In this document: one piece after another, positions 1 through 4,493 of the stretch | Layout: every line of letters starts with the position of its first letter | Position numbering within the stretch: the stretch's first letter is position 1 | Source of the DNA: Acidimicrobiaceae bacterium | GTDB lineage: Bacteria > Actinomycetota > Acidimicrobiia > Acidimicrobiales > Palsa-688 | Reading direction: 5' to 3' | Assembly: GCA_009785715.1 (NCBI GenBank) | Contig: WQVT01000212.1 | Location: forward strand, 1 to 5,238 | Length of the DNA: 5,238 nucleotides | The notes under the pieces: model-generated | Told to the model about the DNA's origin: nothing | Database searches by the model: none | The model's input: only the letters and a program-made list of their open reading frames with translations | Program-made: the position numbers and the translations under genes

Positions 1-104
1 GCGATGACTCCACTTCAACGCAATACCCGCCACCAATCGTGAGGAAAACCTGCGCGCTCCTCACACTCCGCGTTCACCCCGCACCTACGCCCGACGTGTC
101 GGAC

Positions 105-183
105 CTGACATCTGTCACCGAGGACTCGTGTGCCGAGACACTTCACGGACGCCGCCCGTGCTGTCACAGTTTGAGATGTGTCA
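105..183 (+). promoter_or_regulatory. Candidate exporter promoter and repressor-binding region
   Basis: This stretch lies directly before the ATPase gene and is rich in TGTCA/TGACA motifs. TGACA (106-110) and TGTCA (113-117) form an inverted repeat with a 2-nt centre. TGTCA recurs at 162-166 and 179-183. The heptamer CTGTCAC occurs at 112-118 and 161-167 and again, on the other strand, at the start of the TetR gene. A possible promoter is TTCACG (142-147), a 17-nt spacer, then CACAGT (165-170), which places the transcription start near the GTG codon at 178. The -10 match is weak (A at position 2 and T at position 6 only). The motif repetition is seen directly; binding by the TetR protein is inference. 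Confidence 0.35.
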
Positions 184-1146
184 ACTTTCCTCCCCCCTTC
201 GGCCACCTCCAGCCCGCCAGGTACGAACCTGGCCGCTGGCATCAGGCTCGACGGACTCGTGAAGTCCTACGGCTCCGTGCAGGCGGTGCGCGGCGTGAGC
301 ATCCAGATCGCGCCAGGCGAGACCGTTGCCATCCTCGGCCCCAACGGGGCGGGGAAGACGACGACCATCGACATGATGCTCGGCCTGGCGCGTCCCGACG
401 CCGGCACGGTGACGCTGTTCGGCCACAGCCCGGCCGACGCCGTCAAGGCCGGCCTGGTCGGCGGGATGCTCCAGACCGGCGAGGTCATCAAGGAGCTGAC
501 CGTCCGGGAGCTCATCGGGATGATGGGCTCGCTCTATCCCCAGCCTCGGCCCGTTGACGAGGTCCTGCGGATCACGGGACTGTCCGAGCTGGCCGACCGG
601 CGAGCCACCAGGCTCTCCGGGGGCCAGTCGCAGCGGCTCCGCTTCGCCGTGGCGCTGGTGGCCGACCCGGCGCTACTCGTCCTCGACGAGCCGACCGTCG
701 CCCTCGACGTGGAGGGCCGCAGGGAGTTCTGGACGGCCATGCGGGCCACGGCCGCGGAGGGCAAGACGGTGGTCTTCGCCACCCACTATCTGGAGGAGGC
801 CGACGCCTACGCCGACCGGGTCATCCTCCTGGCCCGCGGGAGGGTGGTGGCCGACGGATCCTCGGACGAGATCAAGGCCAGGGTGGGCATGAAGACCATC
901 CGCGCCGTGATCCCCGAGGTGGATCTCGGTGCCCTCACCCGCCTGCCGGGCGTGGGCAGCGCCGACCGCCGCGGCGAGGCCGTCCTGCTGACCTGCACGG
1001 ATTCCGACACCGCCCTGCGCCGCCTGCTCGCGGACTACCCGGTGGCCCGAGACATCGAGGTGCGTGGCGCCGGCCTCGAGGAGGCGTTCCTCGAACTGAC
1101 CGGGGACCAGACCGACGAAGCCGATGACCCGATGAGGATGGCCTGA
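178..1146 (+). CDS. ABC-2 type exporter, ATP-binding protein
   Basis: This 322-aa protein is the nucleotide-binding subunit of an ABC exporter of the DrrA/NodI type; ATP hydrolysis at the inner membrane face drives export by the partner permease. The ABC domain spans about residues 22-235: Walker A GPNGAGKTT (54-62), Q-loop around Q99, signature LSGGQ (146-150), Walker B LLVLDEPT (166-173), a D-loop reading VALD (174-177) rather than the commoner AGLD, and H-loop His203. Residues about 238-309 form the C-terminal accessory domain usual in this subfamily, ending in GLEEAFLELTG. All catalytic motifs are intact. The start is GTG: an in-frame TGA at 172-174 excludes anything upstream, and later candidates would cut into the first strand. 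No Shine-Dalgarno sequence precedes it, so translation may be leaderless. The stop overlaps the permease start by one base. The substrate cannot be read from the sequence; a drug or lipid-like molecule is typical. Confidence 0.93.
   Translation: MSTFLPPSATSSPPGTNLAAGIRLDGLVKSYGSVQAVRGVSIQIAPGETVAILGPNGAGKTTTIDMMLGLARPDAGTVTLFGHSPADAVKAGLVGGMLQTGEVIKELTVRELIGMMGSLYPQPRPVDEVLRITGLSELADRRATRLSGGQSQRLRFAVALVADPALLVLDEPTVALDVEGRREFWTAMRATAAEGKTVVFATHYLEEADAYADRVILLARGRVVADGSSDEIKARVGMKTIRAVIPEVDLGALTRLPGVGSADRRGEAVLLTCTDSDTALRRLLADYPVARDIEVRGAGLEEAFLELTGDQTDEADDPMRMA
1134..1137 (+). promoter_or_regulatory. Ribosome binding site of the permease gene
   Basis: GAGG lies 8 nt before the ATG at 1146, inside the last codons of the ATPase gene. 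Together with the TGATG stop/start overlap it points to coupled translation of the two exporter subunits from one mRNA. Confidence 0.6.
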
Positions 1147-1880
1147 TGAACTCGCTCACCTACACGCGTTACGAGATAATCCGCGGATTCAGGAACCGCC
1201 GTTATTTCATCTTCTCCCTGATCTTCCCGCTCATCCTGTTTCTGTTCGTCGCAGGCGCCAACCGCCACATCAAGCTCGGCGGCATCCCCTTCCCGCTCTA
1301 CTACATGACCGGCATGATCGCCTTCGGGAGCATGATCGCCGTGATGGGAGGAGGGGCCCGGATCTCGGTCGAACGGCAGAACGGTTGGACCCGCCAGATG
1401 CGCATAACCCCCCTCTCGGTCCGCGCCTATTTCCGGGCAAAGATCTTGAGCGGGTACTCGATCGCCGTGCTCAGCATCATCCTGCTCGCCATCGCCGGCG
1501 TCGCCTACGGGGTGCACCTGAGTGCCGGGGGCTGGGCGACGATGGTCGGCCTCGTCCTGGTCGGCCTGATCCCCTTTGCGATCATCGGGATCCTCCTCGG
1601 GCACCTGCTCTCGCCCGACTCGTTGGGCCCGGCCCTCGGCGGGCTCACCAGCCTCTTCGCCCTGCTCGGCGGGGCGTGGGCGCCATTGGCCACCGGCGGG
1701 GTGTTCCTCGACATCGTCAAGCTGCTTCCCTCGTACTGGCTGGTCGAGGCCGGCAAGACGGCCCTCGGCAACCAGGGCTGGCCGGCGGAAGGCTGGATCG
1801 TGATCGTCGTGTGGACGCTCGTCACGCTCCGCCTGGCGATGTTCGTCTACCGGCGGGATACGAGCCGGGTCGTGGCCTAG
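1146..1880 (+). CDS. ABC-2 type exporter, permease subunit
   Basis: This 244-aa integral membrane protein is the transmembrane half of the exporter encoded with the preceding ATPase; such half-size permeases normally dimerise with two ATPase subunits. Six hydrophobic segments are visible at about residues 20-38, 51-71, 102-122, 132-154, 158-180 and 216-234, the usual ABC-2 (DrrB/NodJ-like) topology. A charged N-terminal stretch (RYEIIRGFRNRRY) precedes helix 1. The cytoplasmic loop between helices 2 and 3 carries the conserved VERQNGWTRQMRITPLS region (75-91), which in this family contacts the ATPase. The C-terminus ends in basic residues (VYRRDTSR). Start ATG overlaps the ATPase stop as TGATG and has a GAGG Shine-Dalgarno sequence. 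Its TAG stop lies in a CTAG shared with the convergent TetR gene, with no terminator between them. Full length; substrate unknown. Confidence 0.9.
   Translation: MNSLTYTRYEIIRGFRNRRYFIFSLIFPLILFLFVAGANRHIKLGGIPFPLYYMTGMIAFGSMIAVMGGGARISVERQNGWTRQMRITPLSVRAYFRAKILSGYSIAVLSIILLAIAGVAYGVHLSAGGWATMVGLVLVGLIPFAIIGILLGHLLSPDSLGPALGGLTSLFALLGGAWAPLATGGVFLDIVKLLPSYWLVEAGKTALGNQGWPAEGWIVIVVWTLVTLRLAMFVYRRDTSRVVA
1877..1880. other. CTAG shared by two convergent stop codons
   Basis: The palindrome CTAG supplies TAG at 1878-1880 for the permease (+) and TAG at 1879-1877 for the TetR gene (-). The two coding regions therefore overlap tail to tail by 4 bp, and I find no hairpin at the junction. Transcripts from both sides would have to run into the opposite gene. 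Confidence 0.9.
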
Positions 1881-2518
1881 CGGCACGCCTCGTCGCTCGA
1901 GGGCAGGTGGCTCGCGTAGTACGCCATCTCCACCCGGTGCAGCTCACGAAGCACCAGCGGATCACCCTGCGGATCGGCACGGAAGGCGAGCTCGAAGAGC
2001 GATCCGACCATCGTGATCAGGATCATATAGATCGGGATCTCGAGCCGAACGCCGGTTATCTCCTCGATCGTGCGCTGGCACCGCTCCGCCAGCAGGCGGT
2101 GGTAGTGGCGGTGGATATCGAGGACGGCCTGGGGGCCTCGGGTGTCGAACCACAGGTCCCGCAGGCCCGGGCGCCGCCGGAAGATGGCCAGGAACGCCTC
2201 GTCGCTGTTGGTGACGAACTCCGGCCACGACGCTGCTCCGGACGTGGTTTGCTCGGTCTCGGCGAGAACCTCCGCCATGAATCGTTCCGCTACAGCGGCA
2301 ATGATCGCGTTGGCATCCGGAAAATAGTGGTAAATCGTCCCGATCGAGGTGTCCGCGGAGGTGGCAATGGCGCGCACCGTGAACTGCCCGCTACGCGGCC
2401 CGTGGCGATCGATCAACTCCTCTGCGGCGACCACGATGCGCTCCCTGCGCTCACGTCCCCGTCGCTGCGGGGGAACCCTCGAATGCGGTCCCTCACCCTC
2501 TGTCAGGTCACCGACCAC
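1877..2518 (-). CDS. TetR/AcrR-family transcriptional regulator
   Basis: This 213-aa protein is a one-component repressor of the TetR/AcrR type: an N-terminal helix-turn-helix binds an operator as a dimer and the C-terminal all-alpha domain binds a small ligand that releases DNA. The DNA-binding domain is about residues 23-70: RRERIVVAAEELIDRHG (24-40), then the helix-turn-helix TVRAIATSADTSIGTIYHYFPDANAII (47-73), matching the family pattern IA..AGVS.GT.Y.YF. Residues about 75-205 form the helical ligand domain, too divergent to name the ligand. The GTG start has a TACTGT box 7 nt upstream and no Shine-Dalgarno sequence, suggesting a leaderless mRNA. It converges on the exporter operon, so the exporter is its likely target. 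Candidate operators CTGTCAC lie at its own start and before the ATPase gene. It could instead act on the SDR gene upstream of it. Confidence 0.92.
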   Translation of the reverse strand: MVGDLTEGEGPHSRVPPQRRGRERRERIVVAAEELIDRHGPRSGQFTVRAIATSADTSIGTIYHYFPDANAIIAAVAERFMAEVLAETEQTTSGAASWPEFVTNSDEAFLAIFRRRPGLRDLWFDTRGPQAVLDIHRHYHRLLAERCQRTIEEITGVRLEIPIYMILITMVGSLFELAFRADPQGDPLVLRELHRVEMAYYASHLPSSDEACR

Positions 2519-2529
2519 CAGCGTGACAG
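2500..2529. promoter_or_regulatory. Candidate autoregulatory operator at the TetR gene start
   Basis: CTGTCA (2500-2505) and TGACAG (2524-2529) form a perfect 6-bp inverted repeat separated by 18 nt, spanning the GTG start (2518-2516). The right arm overlaps the -10 box. Read on the minus strand it extends to CTGTCAC (2529-2523), identical to the heptamer repeated before the exporter ATPase. An arrangement blocking the -10 fits autorepression, but the wide spacer is unusual for a TetR site, so the true operator may be only part of this segment. Confidence 0.35.
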
Positions 2530-2531
2530 TA
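2526..2531 (-). promoter_or_regulatory. -10 box (TACTGT) of the TetR gene
   Basis: TACTGT on the minus strand fits the actinobacterial TANNNT -10 consensus and ends 7 nt before the GTG start, so transcription would begin at or next to the start codon. No recognisable -35 TTGACA and no Shine-Dalgarno sequence is present, consistent with a leaderless transcript. Confidence 0.5.
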
Positions 2532-2543
2532 GGCGGTCAGGAG

Positions 2544-2559
2544 CCACCCCGGCGGGTGG
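2544..2559 (-). terminator. GC-rich hairpin between the SDR and TetR genes
   Basis: CCACCC (2544-2549) pairs perfectly with GGGTGG (2554-2559) around a 4-nt loop. It sits in the 90-bp gap after the SDR stop and before the TetR promoter, where a terminator for the SDR transcript would be expected. There is no U-tract on the minus-strand transcript and the stem is only 6 bp, so this may be a weak factor-independent terminator or chance in GC-rich DNA. Confidence 0.25.
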
Positions 2560-2608
2560 ACCGGAGCGGGCCGCTCGACGAACCCGGAACGAGGAGGGAG
2601 GGGAGGGC

Positions 2609-3373
2609 TCAGCCCCGTCCGATGAAGGGCATGGCGTTGGCCATGACGGTCATGAACAGCACGTTCGTGTCGAGCGGGAGGCTGGCCATGTAGCTCACCG
2701 CACGGCCGACGTCGGCGACGTCCATGCGGGCTTCGGCGGGAACCGATGCGCCGGCGCCGCCCCCCAGCCGGGCCGTCATCGCGGTGCCGGCATTCCCCAC
2801 GTCGATCTGGCCGCAGGCGATGTGGTAGTCCCGGCCATCCAGCGAGGTCGACTTCGTCAACCCCGTGACGGCGTGCTTGGTGGCGGTGTAGGCCGGCGAG
2901 TTCGGGCGGGGTGTATGGGCGGAAATCGACCCGTTGTTGATGATCCGGCCGCCCTGAGGGTCCTGGTCGCGCATGATCCGGAAGGCCTCACGGGTGCAGA
3001 GGAACAGGCCCGTCAGGTTCGTCGCCACGACCCGGTTCCACTCGGCGAGGTCGATCTCGGGCATGGGCACCGCCCGCATCGAGATGCCGGCGTTGTTGAA
3101 CAACACGTCCAGGCGGCCGTACGTCCTGATCGTCTCGTCGAAGAGGTGGAGGACCGATTGCTCCTCGGTGACGTCGGTGACGACACACAGGGCGTTGCCC
3201 CCGTCTGCCTCGATCTTCGCCCTCGTCTCCTCTATGGCCGCCTCACGGCGTCCCGCGCAGACGACCGAGAAGCCGTCGGCCGCCAGGGCCAGGGCCGACA
3301 CCTGGCCGATCCCGCTCCCCGCCCCGGTGACGATCGCCACCCGTGGGGCGGCCGTTGCAGACGTGTCGCTCAT
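2609..3373 (-). CDS. Classical short-chain dehydrogenase/reductase (SDR)
   Basis: This 254-aa cytosolic enzyme belongs to the classical SDR family, NAD(P)-dependent oxidoreductases acting on alcohols or ketones. The Rossmann fold is complete: cofactor loop TGAGSGIG (16-23), Asp67 in VTDVT, NNAG (93-96), Asn119, and the catalytic Ser149 with Tyr162 and Lys166 in YTATK. Arg42-Arg43 after the second strand suggest preference for NADP(H); this is inference. The C-terminal tail ends FMTVMANAMPFIGRG. The chosen ATG is the first Met before the fold: the frame stays open to 3562, but the 63 extra residues are Pro/Ala/Gly-rich and antisense to the neighbouring 86-aa gene. GGTGG (3385-3381) lies 7 nt before the ATG. 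The gene is co-oriented with and 90 bp upstream of the TetR gene. The actual substrate cannot be assigned. Confidence 0.9.
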   Translation of the reverse strand: MSDTSATAAPRVAIVTGAGSGIGQVSALALAADGFSVVCAGRREAAIEETRAKIEADGGNALCVVTDVTEEQSVLHLFDETIRTYGRLDVLFNNAGISMRAVPMPEIDLAEWNRVVATNLTGLFLCTREAFRIMRDQDPQGGRIINNGSISAHTPRPNSPAYTATKHAVTGLTKSTSLDGRDYHIACGQIDVGNAGTAMTARLGGGAGASVPAEARMDVADVGRAVSYMASLPLDTNVLFMTVMANAMPFIGRG

Positions 3374-3380
3374 CGGCGAG

Positions 3381-3388
3381 CCACCGTA
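3381..3388 (-). promoter_or_regulatory. Start-site signals of the SDR gene, two alternatives
   Basis: Two readings compete. GGTGG (3385-3381) is a passable Shine-Dalgarno sequence 7 nt before the ATG at 3373. Alternatively TACGGT (3388-3383) fits TANNNT 9 nt before the ATG and would give an almost leaderless mRNA; the two elements overlap, so only one can be used. A perfect AGGAGG (3395-3390) also lies upstream, but at 16 nt it is too far away and no in-frame start codon fits it. Confidence 0.35.
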
Positions 3389-3414
3389 GCCTCCTGCCGG
3401 GGCCGGGGCCTTTG

Positions 3415-3431
3415 CCGGGCCCGCTGCCCGG
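3415..3431. repeat. GC hairpin 1 in the divergent intergenic region
   Basis: CCGGGC (3415-3420) and GCCCGG (3426-3431) form a perfect 6-bp stem with a 5-nt loop. It lies between the divergent starts of the SDR gene and the 86-aa gene. Being upstream of both it is unlikely to be a terminator; it may be a binding site or chance pairing in very GC-rich DNA. Confidence 0.35.
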
Positions 3432-3442
3432 TGTGACGCGGC

Positions 3443-3461
3443 GCCGGCCGCCCCGGCCGGC
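3443..3461. repeat. GC hairpin 2 in the divergent intergenic region
   Basis: GCCGGCC (3443-3449) and GGCCGGC (3455-3461) form a perfect 7-bp stem with loop GCCCC. It ends 15 bp before the TAGAAT box of the 86-aa gene, about where a -35 element would lie. Its position suits a regulatory protein site, but no known operator is recognised. Confidence 0.35.
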
Positions 3462-3476
3462 CGTGCGGGCGGGTCG

Positions 3477-3482
3477 TAGAAT
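3477..3482 (+). promoter_or_regulatory. -10 box (TAGAAT) of the 86-aa gene, leaderless type
   Basis: TAGAAT is a strong TANNNT match in a GC-rich region, ending 6 nt before the ATG at 3489, so the transcript would start at the start codon. The GAGG at 3484-3487 is only 1 nt from the ATG, too close to serve as a Shine-Dalgarno sequence. No -35 hexamer is evident. Confidence 0.55.
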
Positions 3483-3488
3483 CGAGGC

Positions 3489-3749
3489 ATGCCGCGCTCC
3501 GCTCCCCTGCCCGGCCGCGACGGCGGCGCCCGCCAGGCACACCGCGAAAAGCTGGTCGACATGATCTCGAGCTACAAGGGGGACGTGAGCCAGACGCCGT
3601 GGCCGGCGCAACTCGCCGCGCTCGATGCCGGCGAGCCCGTGATCGTCGGCAGCTGGCAGGTGCTCCCCGAATTCCGCCCGCCCGGGGTCGGCATGACCTC
3701 CAGGCTGCGGATCGAGCCGGACGGCCAGGTGGTCGAGCTGAGGGACTAG
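3489..3749 (+). CDS. Conserved-looking small protein, function unknown
   Basis: This 86-aa protein is not one I recognise. No signal peptide, membrane helix, cysteine pair or metal motif is visible, so it is probably cytosolic. The first 18 residues are Arg/Pro/Gly-rich and likely disordered; the rest looks like a small fold, HREKLVDMISSYKG followed by a mixed segment with Trp38 and Trp56 (VIVGSWQVLPEF) and a terminal strand pair (TSRLRIEPDGQVVELRD). Support for a real gene: a TAGAAT box at leaderless distance, a protein-like composition unlike a shadow frame, and an end fitted exactly into the msrA stop through a shared CTAG. Met25 is a possible later start. It is divergent from the SDR gene and convergent with msrA, so neither neighbour is in its operon and no role follows from context. 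Confidence 0.65.
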   Translation: MPRSAPLPGRDGGARQAHREKLVDMISSYKGDVSQTPWPAQLAALDAGEPVIVGSWQVLPEFRPPGVGMTSRLRIEPDGQVVELRD

Positions 3750-3754
3750 CCCTC
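3740..3754. terminator. Small hairpin centred on a shared CTAG stop
   Basis: GAGGG (3740-3744) pairs with CCCTC (3750-3754) around a 5-nt loop that contains CTAG (3746-3749). That CTAG supplies the TAG stop of the 86-aa gene on the plus strand and of msrA on the minus strand. The stem is symmetric, so it could weakly end or stabilise both transcripts; 5 bp without a U-tract is marginal as a terminator. The stop overlap itself is certain if both genes are real. Confidence 0.4.
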
Positions 3755-4405
3755 CTTGGCGAACAACCCGACCGGGCAGGAGACCCCGGTCGAGTGGACC
3801 GGGCAGTAGCCGCCGGGGTTCTTGGCCAGGTACTGCTGGTGATAACCCTCCGCGTAGTACCACGGCCCCGCCGAGCCGATCTCGGTGGTGATCTCGCCGT
3901 AGCCGGCCTCCTTGAGCCGGATCTGGAAGGCGTCCCGTGAGCGGACGGCTGCGTCGGCTTGGGCCGGGGTGAGCGTGTAGATGGCGCTGCGGTACTGCGA
4001 GCCGACGTCGGCGCCCTGACGCATGCCCTGCGTCGGATCGTGCTCCTCCCAGAACGCCTCCAGCAGGCTCCCGTAAGCGATCTGCGCTGGATCGCTGATC
4101 ACCAGGACGGCCTCGGCGTGGCCGGTCTGCCCGGTGCAGACTTCCTCATAGGTCGGGTTCGGCGTGAAGCCGCCGGTATAGCCGACCGCGGTGCTCCACA
4201 CGCCCGGCAGGTTCCAGAAGACCTGTTCCACCCCCCAGAAGCAGCCGGCGGCGAAGACCGACCGCTCGAAGCCTTCGGGGAAGGGGGGCACGATCGTGTG
4301 CCCGTTGACGAAGTGCTTCGTCGGGATCACGAGCGGATCGGGGCGGCCGGGCAGCGCGCTGGCCGCGTCCACCATCTCGGTCTTGTGTCGGAAGAGGAAG
4401 GCCAT
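3746..4405 (-). CDS. msrA: Peptide-methionine (S)-S-oxide reductase
   Basis: This 219-aa enzyme reduces methionine-S-sulfoxide in proteins back to methionine, a cytosolic oxidative-damage repair step recycled by thioredoxin. The active-site motif GCFWG is at 54-58 with nucleophile Cys55. It is followed by GYTGG (75-79), NPTYEEVCTGQTGHAEAV (83-100), the FWEEHDPTQGMRQG block (118-131) and QYRSAIY (137-143). Two late cysteines, Cys201 (GGYCP) and Cys210 (GVSCP), match the recycling cysteines of the long E. coli-type MsrA, as does the N-terminal extension ending ALPGRPDPL and HFVNGH. Start chosen at 4405: the frame is open to 4465, but that extra part runs through a hairpin and lacks family similarity, while a TACGCT box sits 6 nt before this ATG. 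The stop overlaps the 86-aa gene. No msrB is in view. Confidence 0.96.
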   Translation of the reverse strand: MAFLFRHKTEMVDAASALPGRPDPLVIPTKHFVNGHTIVPPFPEGFERSVFAAGCFWGVEQVFWNLPGVWSTAVGYTGGFTPNPTYEEVCTGQTGHAEAVLVISDPAQIAYGSLLEAFWEEHDPTQGMRQGADVGSQYRSAIYTLTPAQADAAVRSRDAFQIRLKEAGYGEITTEIGSAGPWYYAEGYHQQYLAKNPGGYCPVHSTGVSCPVGLFAKEG

Positions 4406-4411
4406 GGCACC

Positions 4412-4417
4412 AGCGTA
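4412..4417 (-). promoter_or_regulatory. -10 box (TACGCT) of msrA, leaderless type
   Basis: TACGCT on the minus strand fits TANNNT and ends 6 nt before the msrA ATG, the same spacing as at the 86-aa gene. No Shine-Dalgarno sequence at a usual distance is apparent (GGTG abuts the start), so msrA is probably transcribed from its own start codon, independently of tldE upstream. Confidence 0.5.
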
Positions 4418-4437
4418 CGGGGCGCTTGGGCGAGAGT

Positions 4438-4464
4438 TGGCCGGGCCGACGAACGGCCCGGCCA
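4438..4464 (-). terminator. Distal hairpin of a tandem terminator after tldE
   Basis: An 11-bp perfect stem (4438-4448 with 4454-4464; arms beginning TGGCCGGGCCG) closes a 5-nt loop. It lies downstream of the tldE stop and upstream of the msrA promoter, the expected place for a terminator. No U-tract follows on the minus-strand transcript, which is common in high-GC actinobacteria. Confidence 0.7.
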
Positions 4465-4489
4465 CGCCGGCGCCCCACCGGCGCCGGCG
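4465..4489 (-). terminator. Proximal hairpin of a tandem terminator after tldE
   Basis: A 10-bp perfect stem, CGCCGGCGCC (4465-4474) with GGCGCCGGCG (4480-4489), closes the loop CCACC. It begins four bases after the tldE stop codon and directly abuts the second hairpin. A further A-T pair (4464/4490) is possible if the neighbour gives up its outermost pair. Confidence 0.7.
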
Positions 4490-4493
4490 TCCC

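Noticed and set aside
15..242. A 75-codon minus-strand open frame in the leader region
   Set aside because: It overlaps the ATPase start and the candidate operator cluster, has no promoter or ribosome binding signal that I can see, and resembles no known protein.
39..557. A plus-strand open frame overlapping the ATPase gene start
   Set aside because: It is in a different frame from the ATPase, is Arg-rich in the overlap, and shows no recognisable domain.
1035..1886. An 852-bp minus-strand open frame opposite the ATPase end and the permease
   Set aside because: Its product is a low-complexity run of Asp, Glu, Gln, Arg and Pro, and the permease on the other strand has clear membrane helices and a coupled start.
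3390..3395. Perfect AGGAGG upstream of the SDR gene as its ribosome binding site
   Set aside because: It is 16 nt from the ATG, beyond a workable spacing, and the only start codon at proper distance (GTG at 3384) is out of frame.
1385..3436. A 2-kb plus-strand open frame (683 codons) running antisense to the TetR and SDR genes
   Set aside because: It overlaps the permease in another frame and lies opposite two clearly identified genes. Its translation is Arg/Pro/Gly-rich without any fold-like pattern, as expected of a shadow frame in GC-rich DNA.
3374..3562. A longer SDR start giving 63 extra N-terminal residues
   Set aside because: The extension is Pro/Ala/Gly-rich, runs over two hairpins and the promoter of the 86-aa gene, and SDR proteins begin close to the TGxxxGIG loop, as with the ATG at 3373.
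4406..4465. A longer msrA start at 4465
   Set aside because: The added 20 residues would cover the -10 box and much of the distal hairpin; the ATG at 4405 matches the start of E. coli-type MsrA.
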